A stretch of 64,000 nucleotides of DNA. Origin: Pseudomonas triticicola (lineage in GTDB: Bacteria > Pseudomonadota > Gammaproteobacteria > Pseudomonadales > Pseudomonadaceae). A program made the position numbers and the translations under genes. Location of the stretch: the NCBI RefSeq assembly GCF_019145375.1, contig NZ_JAHSTX010000001.1, forward strand, positions 657,001 to 721,000, in the 5' to 3' direction. Below, one piece after another: positions 54,220 through 63,990 of the stretch (positions within the stretch are counted from its first letter, which is position 1; each line of letters begins with the position of its first letter). The notes below the pieces were generated by a model that saw nothing but the letters and a program-made list of their open reading frames with translations, made no database searches and was not told where the DNA came from.

Positions 54220-55371
54220 TTAGACCTTCAGGACTTTGCCGCCGATCGCCACAGCCACCAGCAACACTGCCATCAATCCGAAGGCAAAACTCAGGCTGCT
54301 GGCATGCGCGACAAAACCGATCACCGCCGGCCCGGCGAGAATCCCGGCATAACCCAGCGTGGTAATCGCCGGTACCGCGATGCTCTCCGGCATCACCGTC
54401 TGCTTGCCCACCGCCGTGTACAGCACCGGCACGATGTTCGAGCAACCGGCGCCGACCAGCGCATACCCGATCAGCGCCGCTTGCCAGCTCGGCGCGAAGG
54501 TGGCGAGAAACAACCCCGCCGCCGCCAACAGACCGCCGAACAGAATGATCCGCGTCGCACCGAGCTTACGCACGATGCGGTCACCGAGCAGACGGCCGAC
54601 GGTCATGGTCAGGGCAAACGCTGCGTAACCCATTCCCGCGTAAGCCGTGTCGATCCCGCGTTCCTGAGCGAGGAACACTGCGCTCCAGTCCAGCGCCGCG
54701 CCCTCGGTGAGGAACACGATAAAGCACATGCCGCCGATAAACAGCACGATGCCATGGGGAATGGCGAACGCCGGGCCGGAGCTGTCGCTGCCATAGGGCA
54801 ACATGTGCGGCACGCACTTGAGCAAGGCGCCGATCAGCAAAACCACTACCACCAGCATCGCCGCCAGCGGTGTCAGCCCGAGGCCGAGCAGGGCACTGAC
54901 GCCCGCCGCACCGACAATGCCGCCGAGGCTAAACAGGCCGTGGAACCCCGACATCATGTGCTTGCCGCTGGCGCGCTCGACGATCACTGCTTGCAGGTTC
55001 ACCGTTGAATCCACCGTGCCGAGGCCGGCACCGAACATGAACAGCGTGGCGATCAGCGCCGGGATCGATGACACCGTCGCCAGCAACGGCAGCGCCGCGC
55101 AGATCAGCAAGGTGCCGCCGGTGGCCACGCGTCGACAACCAAAACGCGTGGCGAGAATCCCCGCCAGCGGCATCGCCAGAATCGAGCCGACACCCAGGCA
55201 CAGCAGCAATAACCCCAGCGTGGCCTCATCCAGCCCGGCCCGCGCCTTGGCGTACGGCACCAGCGGCGCCCAGGCGGCGATGCCGAGGCCAGCGATGAAA
55301 AAAGCGACGCGGGTGGACATCTGTTGCAGACGTCCGGGGACGAAGGTGTCTTGGGGGTTGAGACTGGTCAT
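54220..55371 (-). CDS. MFS transporter (FucP/YbjJ-like sugar or drug carrier family)
   Basis: The 383-residue protein has 12 hydrophobic segments and MFS signatures between helices 2 and 3 (GILATRFGCRRVATGG) and 8-9 (GRLLGDRIVRKLGATRII). The substrate cannot be read. AAGGA upstream decides the start at 55371; a longer frame reads through a REP pair and is rejected. It is divergent from the DapF-like gene. Confidence 0.88.
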   Translation of the reverse strand: MTSLNPQDTFVPGRLQQMSTRVAFFIAGLGIAAWAPLVPYAKARAGLDEATLGLLLLCLGVGSILAMPLAGILATRFGCRRVATGGTLLICAALPLLATVSSIPALIATLFMFGAGLGTVDSTVNLQAVIVERASGKHMMSGFHGLFSLGGIVGAAGVSALLGLGLTPLAAMLVVVVLLIGALLKCVPHMLPYGSDSSGPAFAIPHGIVLFIGGMCFIVFLTEGAALDWSAVFLAQERGIDTAYAGMGYAAFALTMTVGRLLGDRIVRKLGATRIILFGGLLAAAGLFLATFAPSWQAALIGYALVGAGCSNIVPVLYTAVGKQTVMPESIAVPAITTLGYAGILAGPAVIGFVAHASSLSFAFGLMAVLLVAVAIGGKVLKV

Positions 55372-55471
55372 ATCGATCCTTGGCAAAAAAACAACTGCAT
55401 CCCGAGTGACATTCTGACGGCGTTGAGGTTCGATCTCAGGCCTTTCGGGGCATAACGGTGAACATCCTACC

Positions 55472-55560
55472 CTGTGGGAGCGAGCCTGCTGGCGAAAGCG
55501 GTGGGTCAAATATGGAATTGTCGACTGACGCACCGCCTTCGCGAGCAGGCTCGCTCCCAC
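55472..55560. repeat. REP pair (inverted)
   Basis: Facing REP copies at 55472-55497 and 55536-55560 lie between the divergent MFS and DapF-like genes, possibly overlapping their promoters. Confidence 0.85.
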
Positions 55561-55615
55561 ACTGGTTTGCGGTTTACAGTCGGATTTTCGCCAGCATGGA
55601 ATACGGGAACAAGGC

Positions 55616-56596
55616 ATGACGAAGTTCTACGACGCACGCGGCAATATCTACGGAGTGGTCTCACCCGAAACCTTGCGCGAGGCCGGAATCGCTTTGCCAG
55701 CGAGGGCCGCAGAGTGCGCCGTATCCAGGCAGCAATGGAGCGAAGCCGCCATCGCCCGGTGCTGCGATTGGCCCGACGGCCAGCGTCCGGCCAACAGCAA
55801 ACCCCACCGCAGCGACGGCCTGCTGATCGGCCCGTTTCAGGCATCTGCGCCGTTCGATGTACTGATCGTCAACACTGACGGCAGCCTCGCCGAGCGCAGC
55901 GGTAACGGCCTGACGATTTTTTCTCAGGCATTGACCGAGCAAGGCTTGATGCCGGAGCAGGGCGCCATGCTCCGCGTTCATCATGACAAGGGCGAAGCGC
56001 TGGAAACGGCGGTGACACCGGCCGAAGTCGGAGGCGTGCGCGGTTTCTGGCTCGACCTCGCTCAGCCTGGCTTCGGCCCGGAGGCTGTGGGTGCGCAGAC
56101 GGTTGAAAACGCTCAGTTCAATCATCGCGACGTCAGCCATGTCCAGCCCCTGGCACAACTCGATCCCACTTGGACCCACAGCCAATTCGTCCGCATCGGC
56201 AATCCGCACTGTGTAACGCTGCTCAGCGATGCAAGCGCTTTGCCGAGCAACGAACAGATGCGTGAACCCACCCTGAACCAACGGCTTACAGCGATCGCCT
56301 ATGCGATGCCCAACGGTGCCGGCAATCCGTGCCCGGCGGGCGTCAATCTGCAATGGGCCGTGCTGGTGTCGCCGCAGCAAGTCCTCGCCCGGGTATTCGA
56401 GCGTGGCGAAGGACCAACCGCATCATCCGGCACCAGCGCCAGTGCGGTCGCGTGTGCCGCGTGGCGGGTGGGTTGGGTCGAGGCGGGAGAAGTGCGGGTG
56501 GTCATGCCGGGTGGCACCGCACCGGTTTTGCTTGAGGTTTCTGAAGGGGAGTTGCTGCGCGTCAGATTGTTTGGCACGGCGCGGTTGATCGCTTGA
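55616..56596 (+). CDS. Diaminopimelate epimerase-fold protein lacking both catalytic cysteines
   Basis: The 326-residue protein follows the DapF fold, with DGSLAERSGNGL (normally ..CGNG), RIGNPHCV and FERGEGPTASSGTSASA (normally ERGxGETxACGTGA). At both active-site positions Cys is Ser (S95, S271), and GET is GPT. Canonical DapF proceeds by a two-cysteine proton shuttle, so this protein probably does not racemise diaminopimelate. It may use Ser for another reaction, or only bind a ligand. No dap operon neighbours are present. The true dapF is presumably elsewhere. Confidence 0.8.
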   Translation: MTKFYDARGNIYGVVSPETLREAGIALPARAAECAVSRQQWSEAAIARCCDWPDGQRPANSKPHRSDGLLIGPFQASAPFDVLIVNTDGSLAERSGNGLTIFSQALTEQGLMPEQGAMLRVHHDKGEALETAVTPAEVGGVRGFWLDLAQPGFGPEAVGAQTVENAQFNHRDVSHVQPLAQLDPTWTHSQFVRIGNPHCVTLLSDASALPSNEQMREPTLNQRLTAIAYAMPNGAGNPCPAGVNLQWAVLVSPQQVLARVFERGEGPTASSGTSASAVACAAWRVGWVEAGEVRVVMPGGTAPVLLEVSEGELLRVRLFGTARLIA

Positions 56597-56623
56597 TTCC
56601 GCCGACGCTATCGCTGGGATCTT

Positions 56624-56713
56624 CTGTGAGAGCGAGCCTGCTCGCGAAGAGGTCGGCACATCCAATATCGAGGTGCTTGGCATGGCGCTTTCGCGAGCAG
56701 GCTCGCTCCCACA
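56624..56713. repeat. REP pair (inverted)
   Basis: Facing REP copies at 56624-56649 and 56688-56713 between the convergent DapF-like and codA genes. Confidence 0.88.
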
Positions 56714-56749
56714 GGGTTGGCTCTCGGCCCATCAGGTTCAGCGTACTTC

Positions 56750-57985
56750 TCAGCTGAACTCCACCACCGGCATCTGCCGCTTCATCAACACCTTGCCGCC
56801 GCGAATCGAATACAGCGGCAGGCCCTGGCTGCGGATCACTTCGTAGTCGCTGTCCGCCGAGAGAATCAGCAGGTTCGCCGGGCGGCCCTGTTCCAGTCCA
56901 TAACGCTCGCCCAGGTGCATGGCTTTGGCGCTGTTGTCGGTGACCAGATCCAGCGCACTTTGCAGGTTGCGATAACCGAGCATGTGGCAGATATGCAGAC
57001 CGGCTTCAAGCACGCGCAGGATGTTGCCGTTACCCAGCGGATACCACGGGTCGACGATCGAATCCTGACCGAAACACACGTTCATGCCAGCTTCGAGCAG
57101 TTCATTGACGCGGGTCACGCCCCGGCGTTTCGGGAAGTTGTCGAAGCGTCCTTGCAGGTGAATGCTTTCGGTCGGGCAGGAGACAAAACTGATCCCGGAA
57201 TGGCCGAGCAGGCGGAACAGTTTGGCGCAGTAGGCGTTGTCATAAGAGCCCATCGCCGTGGTGTGGCTGGCGGTGACGCGGGCGCCCATGTCGCGGCTGC
57301 GGGCTTCTTCGGCGAGCACTTCAAGGAAGCGTGAATGCGGATCGTCAGTCTCGTCGCAATGCACGTCGACCAGGCAACCGGTGCGCTCGGCCAGGTCCAT
57401 CAGGAACTTCACCGAGCTGACGCCCTGATCGCGGGTGTACTCGAAATGCGGAATGCCGCCGACCACGTCGGCGCCCATGCGGATCGCTTCTTCCATGAGC
57501 TCACGCCCGTTGCGGAACGACTCGATGCCTTCCTGCGGGAACGCGACGATTTGCAGGTCGATCAGGTGACGACTTTCCTCGCGCACTTCGAGCATGGCCT
57601 TGAGCGCGGTGAGTTGCGGGTCGGTGACGTCAACGTGGGTGCGCACGTGCTGAATGCCGTGGGCGGCCAGAGCCTGAATGGTCTTCTTGGCGCGGGTCTT
57701 GGTGTCTTCTTCGGTGATGGTGACCTTGCGCTCGCCCCAGCATTCGATGCCCTCGAACAGCGTGCCGCTCATGTTCCAGCGCGGCTCGCCAGCGGTGAGG
57801 GTGGCGTCGAGGTGGATGTGCGGCTCGACGAAGGGCGGCACCACCAGATTGCCGCCGGCATCGAGGTCATCCGGGCCGAGGGTCGGCGCTTCGGTCTGAC
57901 GGGCGATGCTGTGGATCAGGCCGTCTTCAAGGTGCAATTCGTGCAGGCCTTCCTGGTTGCGCAGGCGGGCGTTGATGATGTGCAT
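56750..57985 (-). CDS. codA: Cytosine deaminase
   Basis: The 411-residue amidohydrolase shows FVEPHIHLD (first metal pair), HCDETDDPHS, SHTTAMGSYDN and FGQDSIVDPWYPLGNGN, as in E. coli CodA. It deaminates cytosine to uracil. It is 14 bp downstream of codB on the same strand, forming a pyrimidine salvage operon. Confidence 0.95.
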   Translation of the reverse strand: MHIINARLRNQEGLHELHLEDGLIHSIARQTEAPTLGPDDLDAGGNLVVPPFVEPHIHLDATLTAGEPRWNMSGTLFEGIECWGERKVTITEEDTKTRAKKTIQALAAHGIQHVRTHVDVTDPQLTALKAMLEVREESRHLIDLQIVAFPQEGIESFRNGRELMEEAIRMGADVVGGIPHFEYTRDQGVSSVKFLMDLAERTGCLVDVHCDETDDPHSRFLEVLAEEARSRDMGARVTASHTTAMGSYDNAYCAKLFRLLGHSGISFVSCPTESIHLQGRFDNFPKRRGVTRVNELLEAGMNVCFGQDSIVDPWYPLGNGNILRVLEAGLHICHMLGYRNLQSALDLVTDNSAKAMHLGERYGLEQGRPANLLILSADSDYEVIRSQGLPLYSIRGGKVLMKRQMPVVEFS

Positions 57986-57999
57986 CAGGCGAATCCTTT

Positions 58000-59271
58000 T
58001 TATAGGTCTTGTAGTGGTGCGCTGACGCGACGGGCGCCGAGCATACCGGTGACGATGACATACGTTAGCGCGGCAGCGGCAATGCCTACCAGCGGCGCGA
58101 CCCAGGGCGAACTGAACGCAGCGACGGTACCCACCCCGTAGGCCCCGAGCCCCGGCCAGTTGAACGCCGGCAACCGTGCGTCGGCCAGGCGCGGATAGTG
58201 CCCGCGCCAGCGGTAGAAGAAGTCAGCCATGATCACCCCGCCAATCGGCGGAATCACCGTGCCGAGCAGAATCAGATACGGCACCAGCATGTCGTACATG
58301 CCCAGCAGGGCGAGCAGGGTGCCGATCACCGCGCCGCCCAGGGTCACAGTTTTGCGCCGCCCGGTGCGCAGCAGGTTGCAGCCGGCGACGGCGAAGTTGT
58401 AGATGGTGTTGTCCTGAGTGCTCCAGATGTTCAGCAACAGCATGGCCATCGCGGCCATGGCGAAGCCTTGCAACAGCAGCACTTCGACCACATCCGGCTG
58501 TTGATAGACGATCGCGCCGTACGCGCCGATCAGCACCATCAGGCCGTTGCCGATGAAAAAACCGATCAGGCTCGCCAGCACCGCGACTTTTGCCGAGCGC
58601 GAAAATCGCGTCCAGTTGGTAGCTTGCGTTGCGCCGCTGACGAAGGTGCCGAAGACCAGGGTGATCGCTGTCGACCAGTCCAGCGAACCGCTCGGCACCA
58701 CGCTGAGCAAGCCTTCGAAGCCGCCGACTTTCACGGTCGCTGCCCACATCGACAGCATCAGAAGCAACATCATCGCCGGCACCGCGATGTACGAGAGAAT
58801 TTCCAGGCCGCGATAACCGATGTACGCCGTGGCGCAGAAGCCCAGACCGAATAGCACCATCAGGACCAGCACGGTGGTTTCATCGAGATTGAAATACTTG
58901 CCGATCACCACCGCCGCTGTCGCCGTGCCCCACGCGTACCAGCCGATCTGGGTAAAGCCGAGGATCAGGTCGCTGAGCTTGCTGCCGACTTCGCCAAAAC
59001 AGAAACGGCCCATCAGCACCGAATTGAGGCCGCTCTTGAAGGCGATGTAACCCAAGCCTGCCGCGTACAGACCGAGCAACAGGTTGCCGACAATGATCAC
59101 CGCCATCATCTCGGCGAAACCGAACGCGACCCCGAGCTTGCCGCCGGCAAACATGGTCGCGGTGAAAAACGTGAAGCCCAGTAACACCATCGCCGTCGAG
59201 GCCAGGCCTTTGCGCGCGTGCATGGGGACTTCACTGAGCGGGTAATCGTTGCCGGAAGCGTTCTGCGTCAT
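58000..59271 (-). CDS. codB: Cytosine permease
   Basis: The 423-residue NCS1-family transporter has 12 membrane segments, MHARKGLASTAMVLLGFTFF near the start, NIWSTQDNTIYNFAVAG and IPPIGGVIMADFF. It imports cytosine by proton symport. AAGGA precedes the ATG at 59271. It pairs with codA. Confidence 0.93.
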   Translation of the reverse strand: MTQNASGNDYPLSEVPMHARKGLASTAMVLLGFTFFTATMFAGGKLGVAFGFAEMMAVIIVGNLLLGLYAAGLGYIAFKSGLNSVLMGRFCFGEVGSKLSDLILGFTQIGWYAWGTATAAVVIGKYFNLDETTVLVLMVLFGLGFCATAYIGYRGLEILSYIAVPAMMLLLMLSMWAATVKVGGFEGLLSVVPSGSLDWSTAITLVFGTFVSGATQATNWTRFSRSAKVAVLASLIGFFIGNGLMVLIGAYGAIVYQQPDVVEVLLLQGFAMAAMAMLLLNIWSTQDNTIYNFAVAGCNLLRTGRRKTVTLGGAVIGTLLALLGMYDMLVPYLILLGTVIPPIGGVIMADFFYRWRGHYPRLADARLPAFNWPGLGAYGVGTVAAFSSPWVAPLVGIAAAALTYVIVTGMLGARRVSAPLQDL

Positions 59272-59463
59272 GGGGCAGTCCTTGCTGGAAGGGGAAGACG
59301 CAGGAGGGTTGCAGCTGTCGTGCCAAACGGCGCAAGTGAACGAATGTGTAGACGCGAGTGAGATTTTCAGCGCGAAAGCAGTGCACTGAATGCACCAGGA
59401 GCCCAATGTGGGAGCGAGCCTGTGATGTGCACGGCAGATGAGTCAAACCTGGCGCCGGACTCT

Positions 59464-59552
59464 TGTGGGAGCGAGCCTGCTCGCGAATACGGAGTGTCAG
59501 TCACCGAATAAATTGACTGGAACGACGCTTTCGCGAGCAGGCTCGCTCCCAC
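59464..59552. repeat. REP pair (inverted), with a truncated third copy
   Basis: Facing REP copies at 59464-59488 and 59527-59552. A partial copy that stops after GCGAGCCTG lies at 59405-59420. Confidence 0.85.
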
Positions 59553-59575
59553 AGGGGCGGGGAGATGTGTGTTGC

Positions 59576-59932
59576 TTATTCGCCGCGATAGATGCAGCCG
59601 CTGGTGCACGTCTCATGAATGCGGATCGCGCTGAGTTCCGGCAGCAATGGCTTCATCTCATTCCAGATGAATTTGGCCAGCACTTCGCTGGTCGGGTTTT
59701 CCAGGCCGGGAATGTCGTTCAGGTAGTTGTGGTCGAGGCGCTCATACAGCGGCTTGAAAATCGCTTTGATCTCGGAGAAATCGCGAATCCAGCCAGTGTG
59801 CGGATCGAGGTCGCCGCTCAGGTGCAGCGCGACCTTGAACGAGTGACCGTGCAGGCGTCCGCACTTGTGGCCGTCCGGGACGTGCGGCAGGCGGTGGGCG
59901 GATTCGAAAGTAAACTCTTTGAAGATTTCCAC
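59576..59932 (-). CDS. queD: 6-carboxy-5,6,7,8-tetrahydropterin synthase
   Basis: The 118-residue protein has CGRLHGHSF, with the catalytic Cys24 and zinc His ligands, and the ending [13 protein letters not shown], the QueD hallmarks. It converts dihydroneopterin triphosphate in the queuosine tRNA pathway. The start codon is GTG. No other que gene is nearby. Confidence 0.95.
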   Translation of the reverse strand: MEIFKEFTFESAHRLPHVPDGHKCGRLHGHSFKVALHLSGDLDPHTGWIRDFSEIKAIFKPLYERLDHNYLNDIPGLENPTSEVLAKFIWNEMKPLLPELSAIRIHETCTSGCIYRGE

Positions 59933-60017
59933 GGTATTTTCGGCTCTGTTCAGATGGCGTTCGCCGCAGCGATTCGGGCAGGCGGCGAGTTTATCAGCTT
60001 GTCTTTGACCGTGCTGA

Positions 60018-61097
60018 CTAAAGGGTCAGCAAGCGCTCGGCGAGGCGACCGTTGGCCGTCAGTTCGAGAAATTCGTCGCCCAGTCGGCGGCTCTCGTCCA
60101 TCGCCGTGTGCCAGTATTTCTGCCGGCTCGGCGCATCGCCCATAAAGCGTTTGAAGTCATTACGATCGGGCAGTTTGCCGTAGGGCAGGCGCGCCAGATA
60201 TTCCTTCGACGGCGCGACCAGCAGCACATCCTGCAGACGCTGCACCGAAGCGCGGCGCCAGGGCAGGGTCTTGTCGAACCAGCCGGGAATCACCCGATCG
60301 GTGAAGTGCGGATAGAGCACGATGCCGTCGCCGCTGTAGGGCAGGTCGAGGTGGTAGTCGAGCAAACCGCCGTCGCGGAACGTACCCGCGCCGGCGCCGG
60401 GCAAGTCGCGTACGCCTTCCATGACCATCGGGATCGATCCGGAAGCGAGCAGGGCCTGGCGCAGGTTGCCGGTGTTGAGGGCAACGAAGCGCGAGGGGAA
60501 ATCGGTCAAGGCATCAAGCGGCGGCGCCAGGCGCGGATCGTGGATGATCAGCCGTTCGAAGTGCCGCGACAGCCGCGCACGACCGCGCAGGTTGTCGGCG
60601 ATCACCGAGCCCAACGCCAGACCGAGGCGCCCGCGATGGTCTTCAGCGAGGCGGCCCTGGCTTTTCACCACCATGATGTTCAAGCGGTAATCGGCGTTCT
60701 CGAGGATGCTCGCATCGCGGCCGTCGAGCAGGTCATTGAGCATGCGCTGCGAGCTCTGGCTGATCTCGGCCATGCTCACGCCTTTGTTGAAATTCTGCTC
60801 GGCATACAGCTGGCCGAGGCGGCGAATGCCCTCGGCGGCGTCCGGCAGGCAGGCGCTGGCGAAGCGCCAGGAACCCACCGAGGCGCCGATCAGCGAACGC
60901 TCGCGCGGCGCACTCGGCAGCCACTCGCCGAACAACGCCAGATCGAGCCCCTGTATCCCCAACGCCTTCGGCCCACCGGCCGCACCGGGCAGGGTGCCGA
61001 CGTCCGCGGCGTGCAATCCCTGCGCACGAATCCGCGCCATGGCCCGTGGGCCGGCCTTGAGGGTGAGGGCGGGAAACTTGATGTGGATGGCGGTCAT
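60018..61097 (-). CDS. Patatin-like phospholipase family protein
   Basis: The 359-residue protein has the patatin elements: oxyanion-type GAAGGPK, nucleophile elbow GASVGSWR (G-x-S-x-G) and catalytic Asp in RDGGLLDYH. Its N-terminal [18 protein letters not shown] region has no signal peptide, so it acts in the cytoplasm or is secreted by another route. Lipid hydrolysis is inferred. The start at 61097 was preferred over a frame to 61319 that runs through a REP pair. Confidence 0.88.
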   Translation of the reverse strand: MTAIHIKFPALTLKAGPRAMARIRAQGLHAADVGTLPGAAGGPKALGIQGLDLALFGEWLPSAPRERSLIGASVGSWRFASACLPDAAEGIRRLGQLYAEQNFNKGVSMAEISQSSQRMLNDLLDGRDASILENADYRLNIMVVKSQGRLAEDHRGRLGLALGSVIADNLRGRARLSRHFERLIIHDPRLAPPLDALTDFPSRFVALNTGNLRQALLASGSIPMVMEGVRDLPGAGAGTFRDGGLLDYHLDLPYSGDGIVLYPHFTDRVIPGWFDKTLPWRRASVQRLQDVLLVAPSKEYLARLPYGKLPDRNDFKRFMGDAPSRQKYWHTAMDESRRLGDEFLELTANGRLAERLLTL

Positions 61098-61193
61098 ACC
61101 GGTCTCGATCGTTAGCAAGCTGGCGATTATAAGCACATGTTGCAGGCCCATGTAGGAGTGAGCCTGCCCCACAAGGGGGGCAGACGCAAACCA

Positions 61194-61281
61194 GTGTGGG
61201 AGCGAGCCTGCTCGCGAAAGCGGTGGGTCAGAAACATCGTTGCGGCTGACACTGCGCCTTCGCGAGCAGGCTCGCTCCCAC
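61194..61281. repeat. REP pair (inverted)
   Basis: Facing REP copies at 61194-61218 and 61257-61281. A degenerate TAGGAGTGAGCCTGCCCCACA sequence sits at 61152. Confidence 0.85.
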
Positions 61282-61317
61282 AGGGGACCTTGCCAGCAAT
61301 GGGGCACAATGATGGCC

Positions 61318-61388
61318 ATTCAGTTTCAGTTAAGTTGACCCCGCTATGGTGCCCACCGTAAGCAACATATAAGAATTCGGAGACACCC
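61318..61388 (+). promoter_or_regulatory. Promoter region of the PepSY/two-component operon
   Basis: TTCAGTTTCAGTTAAGTT near 61319 contains spaced direct repeats (TTCAG/TTCAG/TTAAG), the arrangement favoured by OmpR-family regulators. The first gene of the operon follows after AATTCGGAGA. The downstream response regulator could be autoregulatory through it. Confidence 0.4.
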
Positions 61389-61697
61389 ATGAAAACCCTG
61401 ACTGCCCTGACCACTGCCTCGATCCTCGGCCTTGGCGCCAACACTGCGCTGGCGCGCGATCTCGGACCTGACGAAGCGCTTCGTTTGCGCGACGCTGGTA
61501 CTATCGTCTCCTTCGAGAAGCTCAATTCAATCGCGCTGGAAAAACACCCCGGTTCGGAAATCACCGAAACAGAGCTGGAGGAAGAGTACGGCAAGTTCAT
61601 TTACCAGATCGAACTGCGCGACCCGAAAGGGCTGAAGTGGGATCTGGAGTTGAACGCCGTCGATGGTGAAGTGCTCAGGGATCATCAGGATACGTAA
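61389..61697 (+). CDS. Secreted PepSY-domain protein
   Basis: The 102-residue protein has a signal peptide cut after ALA and a PepSY-like domain (DEALRLRDAGTIVSFEKL, then IYQIELRDPKGLKWDLELNA). Such domains may inhibit proteases or sense signals in the periplasm. CGGAGA precedes the ATG. Its stop overlaps the next start by one base. Confidence 0.85.
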   Translation: MKTLTALTTASILGLGANTALARDLGPDEALRLRDAGTIVSFEKLNSIALEKHPGSEITETELEEEYGKFIYQIELRDPKGLKWDLELNAVDGEVLRDHQDT

Positions 61698-62008
61698 TGA
61701 AGCTGAATAGTCGCGCCACCCGCCTGACGGCGCTGGCGCTGGTGTTGTTGTGCAGCACGGCCATGGCTCGCGACCTCGATCAGGACGAGGCGCTGGCCCT
61801 GCGTCGCGATGGCGTGATCCTGCCGCTGGAGCAAGTGCTGCAGCAGGCCATGGATCGCTACCCCGGCGCCAAACTGCTGGAAGTCGAGCTGGAAGAAAAA
61901 CACGACGTGTACATTTACGAAGTCGAATTGCTGACGGTCGAAGGCGTGGCGCGCGAGCTGCACCTGAAGGCCGATACCGGCGAGTTAGTCAAAGACAAGG
62001 AAGATTGA
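61697..62008 (+). CDS. Second secreted PepSY-domain protein
   Basis: The 103-residue paralogue of the gene upstream has a signal peptide cut after AMA, then RDLDQDEALALRRDGVILP and a tail VEGVARELHLKADTGE. The two proteins share the RDL-DEAL-LR-DG-I start, so they arose by duplication. Operon position suggests they modulate the following sensor kinase. Confidence 0.85.
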   Translation: MKLNSRATRLTALALVLLCSTAMARDLDQDEALALRRDGVILPLEQVLQQAMDRYPGAKLLEVELEEKHDVYIYEVELLTVEGVARELHLKADTGELVKDKED

Positions 62009-62011
62009 TCG

Positions 62012-62680
62012 ATGCGTTTGCTTCTGGTGGAAGACCACGTACCGCTGGCCGACGAATTGCTTGCCGGCCTGCAACGCCAAGGCTACGCGGTGGATTGGCT
62101 GGCCGATGGTCGTGACGCGGTGTATCAGGGCAGCAGCGAGCCCTATGACCTGATCATCCTCGACCTCGGCCTGCCCGGCGTGCCGGGGCTGGACGTGTTG
62201 GCGCAGTGGCGTGCGGCCGGACTGGCGATTCCGGTGCTGATTCTTACCGCGCGCGACTCATGGGGCGAGCGCATCGAAGGGCTGAAGGCCGGCGCTGACG
62301 ATTACCTGACCAAACCTTTCCATCCGGAAGAGCTGTACCTGCGCATTCAGTCACTGTTGCGCCGCTCCAAGGGCCAGGCCAACCAGCCGACCCTGCAAGC
62401 CGCCGGCCTGCATCTGGACGAAGGTCGCCAGTGCGTGGTTCGCGACGGCGCCGACATCCAGCTGACCGCCGCTGAATTCCGTCTGCTGCGCTATTTCATG
62501 CTGCACCCCGAACAGATCCTCTCGAAAAGCCACCTCGCCGAACACCTCTACGACGGTGAGACCGAGCGCGACTCCAATGTCCTTGAAGTCCACGTCAATC
62601 ACCTGCGGCGCAAGCTCGGCAAAAGCGTGATCGAAACCCGTCGCGGCCAGGGTTACCTGTTCGGCGGGCAAGCTTCATGA
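62012..62680 (+). CDS. OmpR-family response regulator
   Basis: The 222-residue protein has a receiver (VEDHVPLAD, phospho-acceptor D51 in [15 protein letters not shown] of LTKPF) and a Trans_reg_C domain ([39 protein letters not shown]). It resembles PhoP/QseB-type regulators. It overlaps the kinase gene (ATGA), so the pair is coupled. Confidence 0.93.
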   Translation: MRLLLVEDHVPLADELLAGLQRQGYAVDWLADGRDAVYQGSSEPYDLIILDLGLPGVPGLDVLAQWRAAGLAIPVLILTARDSWGERIEGLKAGADDYLTKPFHPEELYLRIQSLLRRSKGQANQPTLQAAGLHLDEGRQCVVRDGADIQLTAAEFRLLRYFMLHPEQILSKSHLAEHLYDGETERDSNVLEVHVNHLRRKLGKSVIETRRGQGYLFGGQAS

Positions 62681-63990
62681 GATCAATCCAGCGCCGTTTG
62701 AGCCTGGGTTTGATCAGTGTGATGGTGATCGTCGGTCTGGTACTGGCGCAAACCAGCCTGTGGTTGTTCGAAGTCGGTTTGCAGCGCTACCTCGAAGCCG
62801 GCCTGCGCAACGACAGCGAAAGCCTGCTGGTAGCGCTGGTGCGTGGCCCGCAAGGTTTGCAATTGGATGAGCGGCATCTGTCGCCGGCCTATCAGCGGCC
62901 GTTTTCCGGGCATTACTTTCGCATCGATTTCTCCGACAGCCACTGGCGTTCGCGCTCGCTGTGGGATCAGGAACTGCCGCTGCTGCAACACCCGGGGCTG
63001 CACAGCAACCTGCAACTGGGCCCGGGCGGGCAACGCTTGCTGATACTGCGCTCGGACTATCGGCGCCTGGGTCAGTCGATCTCTATCAGCGTCGCCCAGG
63101 ATTACACGCCGGTCAGCGACAGCTTCCAGCGCATGCGCCAGATCGGCCTCGGCCTGGGGCTGGCGGCGTTGCTGCTGATCCTGTTCCTGCAACGCCTGAC
63201 CGTGCGCCGCGCGCTGAAACCGCTGGAACGCGCGCGCGAACAGATCGCTCAGTTGCAGCAGGGCCAGCGCTCGCAACTCGACGATCAGGTGCCGGTGGAA
63301 CTGGAGCCGCTGGTGGCGCAGATCAACCATTTGCTCGCCCACACCGAAGACAGCCTCAAGCGCTCGCGCAATGCCTTGGGCAACCTTGGCCACGCGCTGA
63401 AAACCCCGTTGGCGGTGCTGCTTAGCCTGGCCTCCAGCGACAAGCTCGATGACCATCCCGAGCTGCGCAGGATTCTCAAGGAACAACTGGAACAGGTGCA
63501 GCAGCGCCTCAATCGCGAACTCAATCGCGCGCGGTTATCCGGGGATGCGCTGCCCGGCGCGTTGTTCGATTGCGATGCCGAGTTGCCGGGGCTGCTGGCG
63601 ACGCTGAACATGATTCACGGCGAGCATCTGGCCTTGAGCTACGTCGCACCGCCGGGCTTGCAACTGCCGTGGGACCGCGAGGACTTGCTGGAACTGCTCG
63701 GCAACCTGCTCGACAACGCCTGCAAATGGGCCGATGCCGAAGTGCGCTTGAGTGTGATCGAACGGTCTGACGGCTTTGCCCTGAGCGTGGAAGATGATGG
63801 GCCAGGGATTCCCGAGGAGCAGCGGTCTCAGGTGTTCAGCCGTGGCACGCGGCTGGATGAGCAGACCCACGGGCATGGGCTCGGCCTTGGGATCGTGCGG
63901 GATATTGTCGATACCTGGGGTGGCTTGCTGGTGCTGGGGGAAAGCGAGTGGGGCGGGTTGAAAGTGGTGATTGAACTGCCTCGGCGGTGA
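62677..63990 (+). CDS. PhoQ/QseC-type sensor histidine kinase
   Basis: The 437-residue kinase has a membrane helix at the N-terminus (about 8-28), a periplasmic domain (about 35-155), a second membrane helix (about 157-175), and a HAMP-like linker. An unusual H-box [13 protein letters not shown] (His about residue 239) is of the PhoQ class. The ATP-binding boxes [19 protein letters not shown] and [10 protein letters not shown] complete it. The PepSY proteins upstream may be its periplasmic partners. Confidence 0.92.
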   Translation: MRSIQRRLSLGLISVMVIVGLVLAQTSLWLFEVGLQRYLEAGLRNDSESLLVALVRGPQGLQLDERHLSPAYQRPFSGHYFRIDFSDSHWRSRSLWDQELPLLQHPGLHSNLQLGPGGQRLLILRSDYRRLGQSISISVAQDYTPVSDSFQRMRQIGLGLGLAALLLILFLQRLTVRRALKPLERAREQIAQLQQGQRSQLDDQVPVELEPLVAQINHLLAHTEDSLKRSRNALGNLGHALKTPLAVLLSLASSDKLDDHPELRRILKEQLEQVQQRLNRELNRARLSGDALPGALFDCDAELPGLLATLNMIHGEHLALSYVAPPGLQLPWDREDLLELLGNLLDNACKWADAEVRLSVIERSDGFALSVEDDGPGIPEEQRSQVFSRGTRLDEQTHGHGLGLGIVRDIVDTWGGLLVLGESEWGGLKVVIELPRR

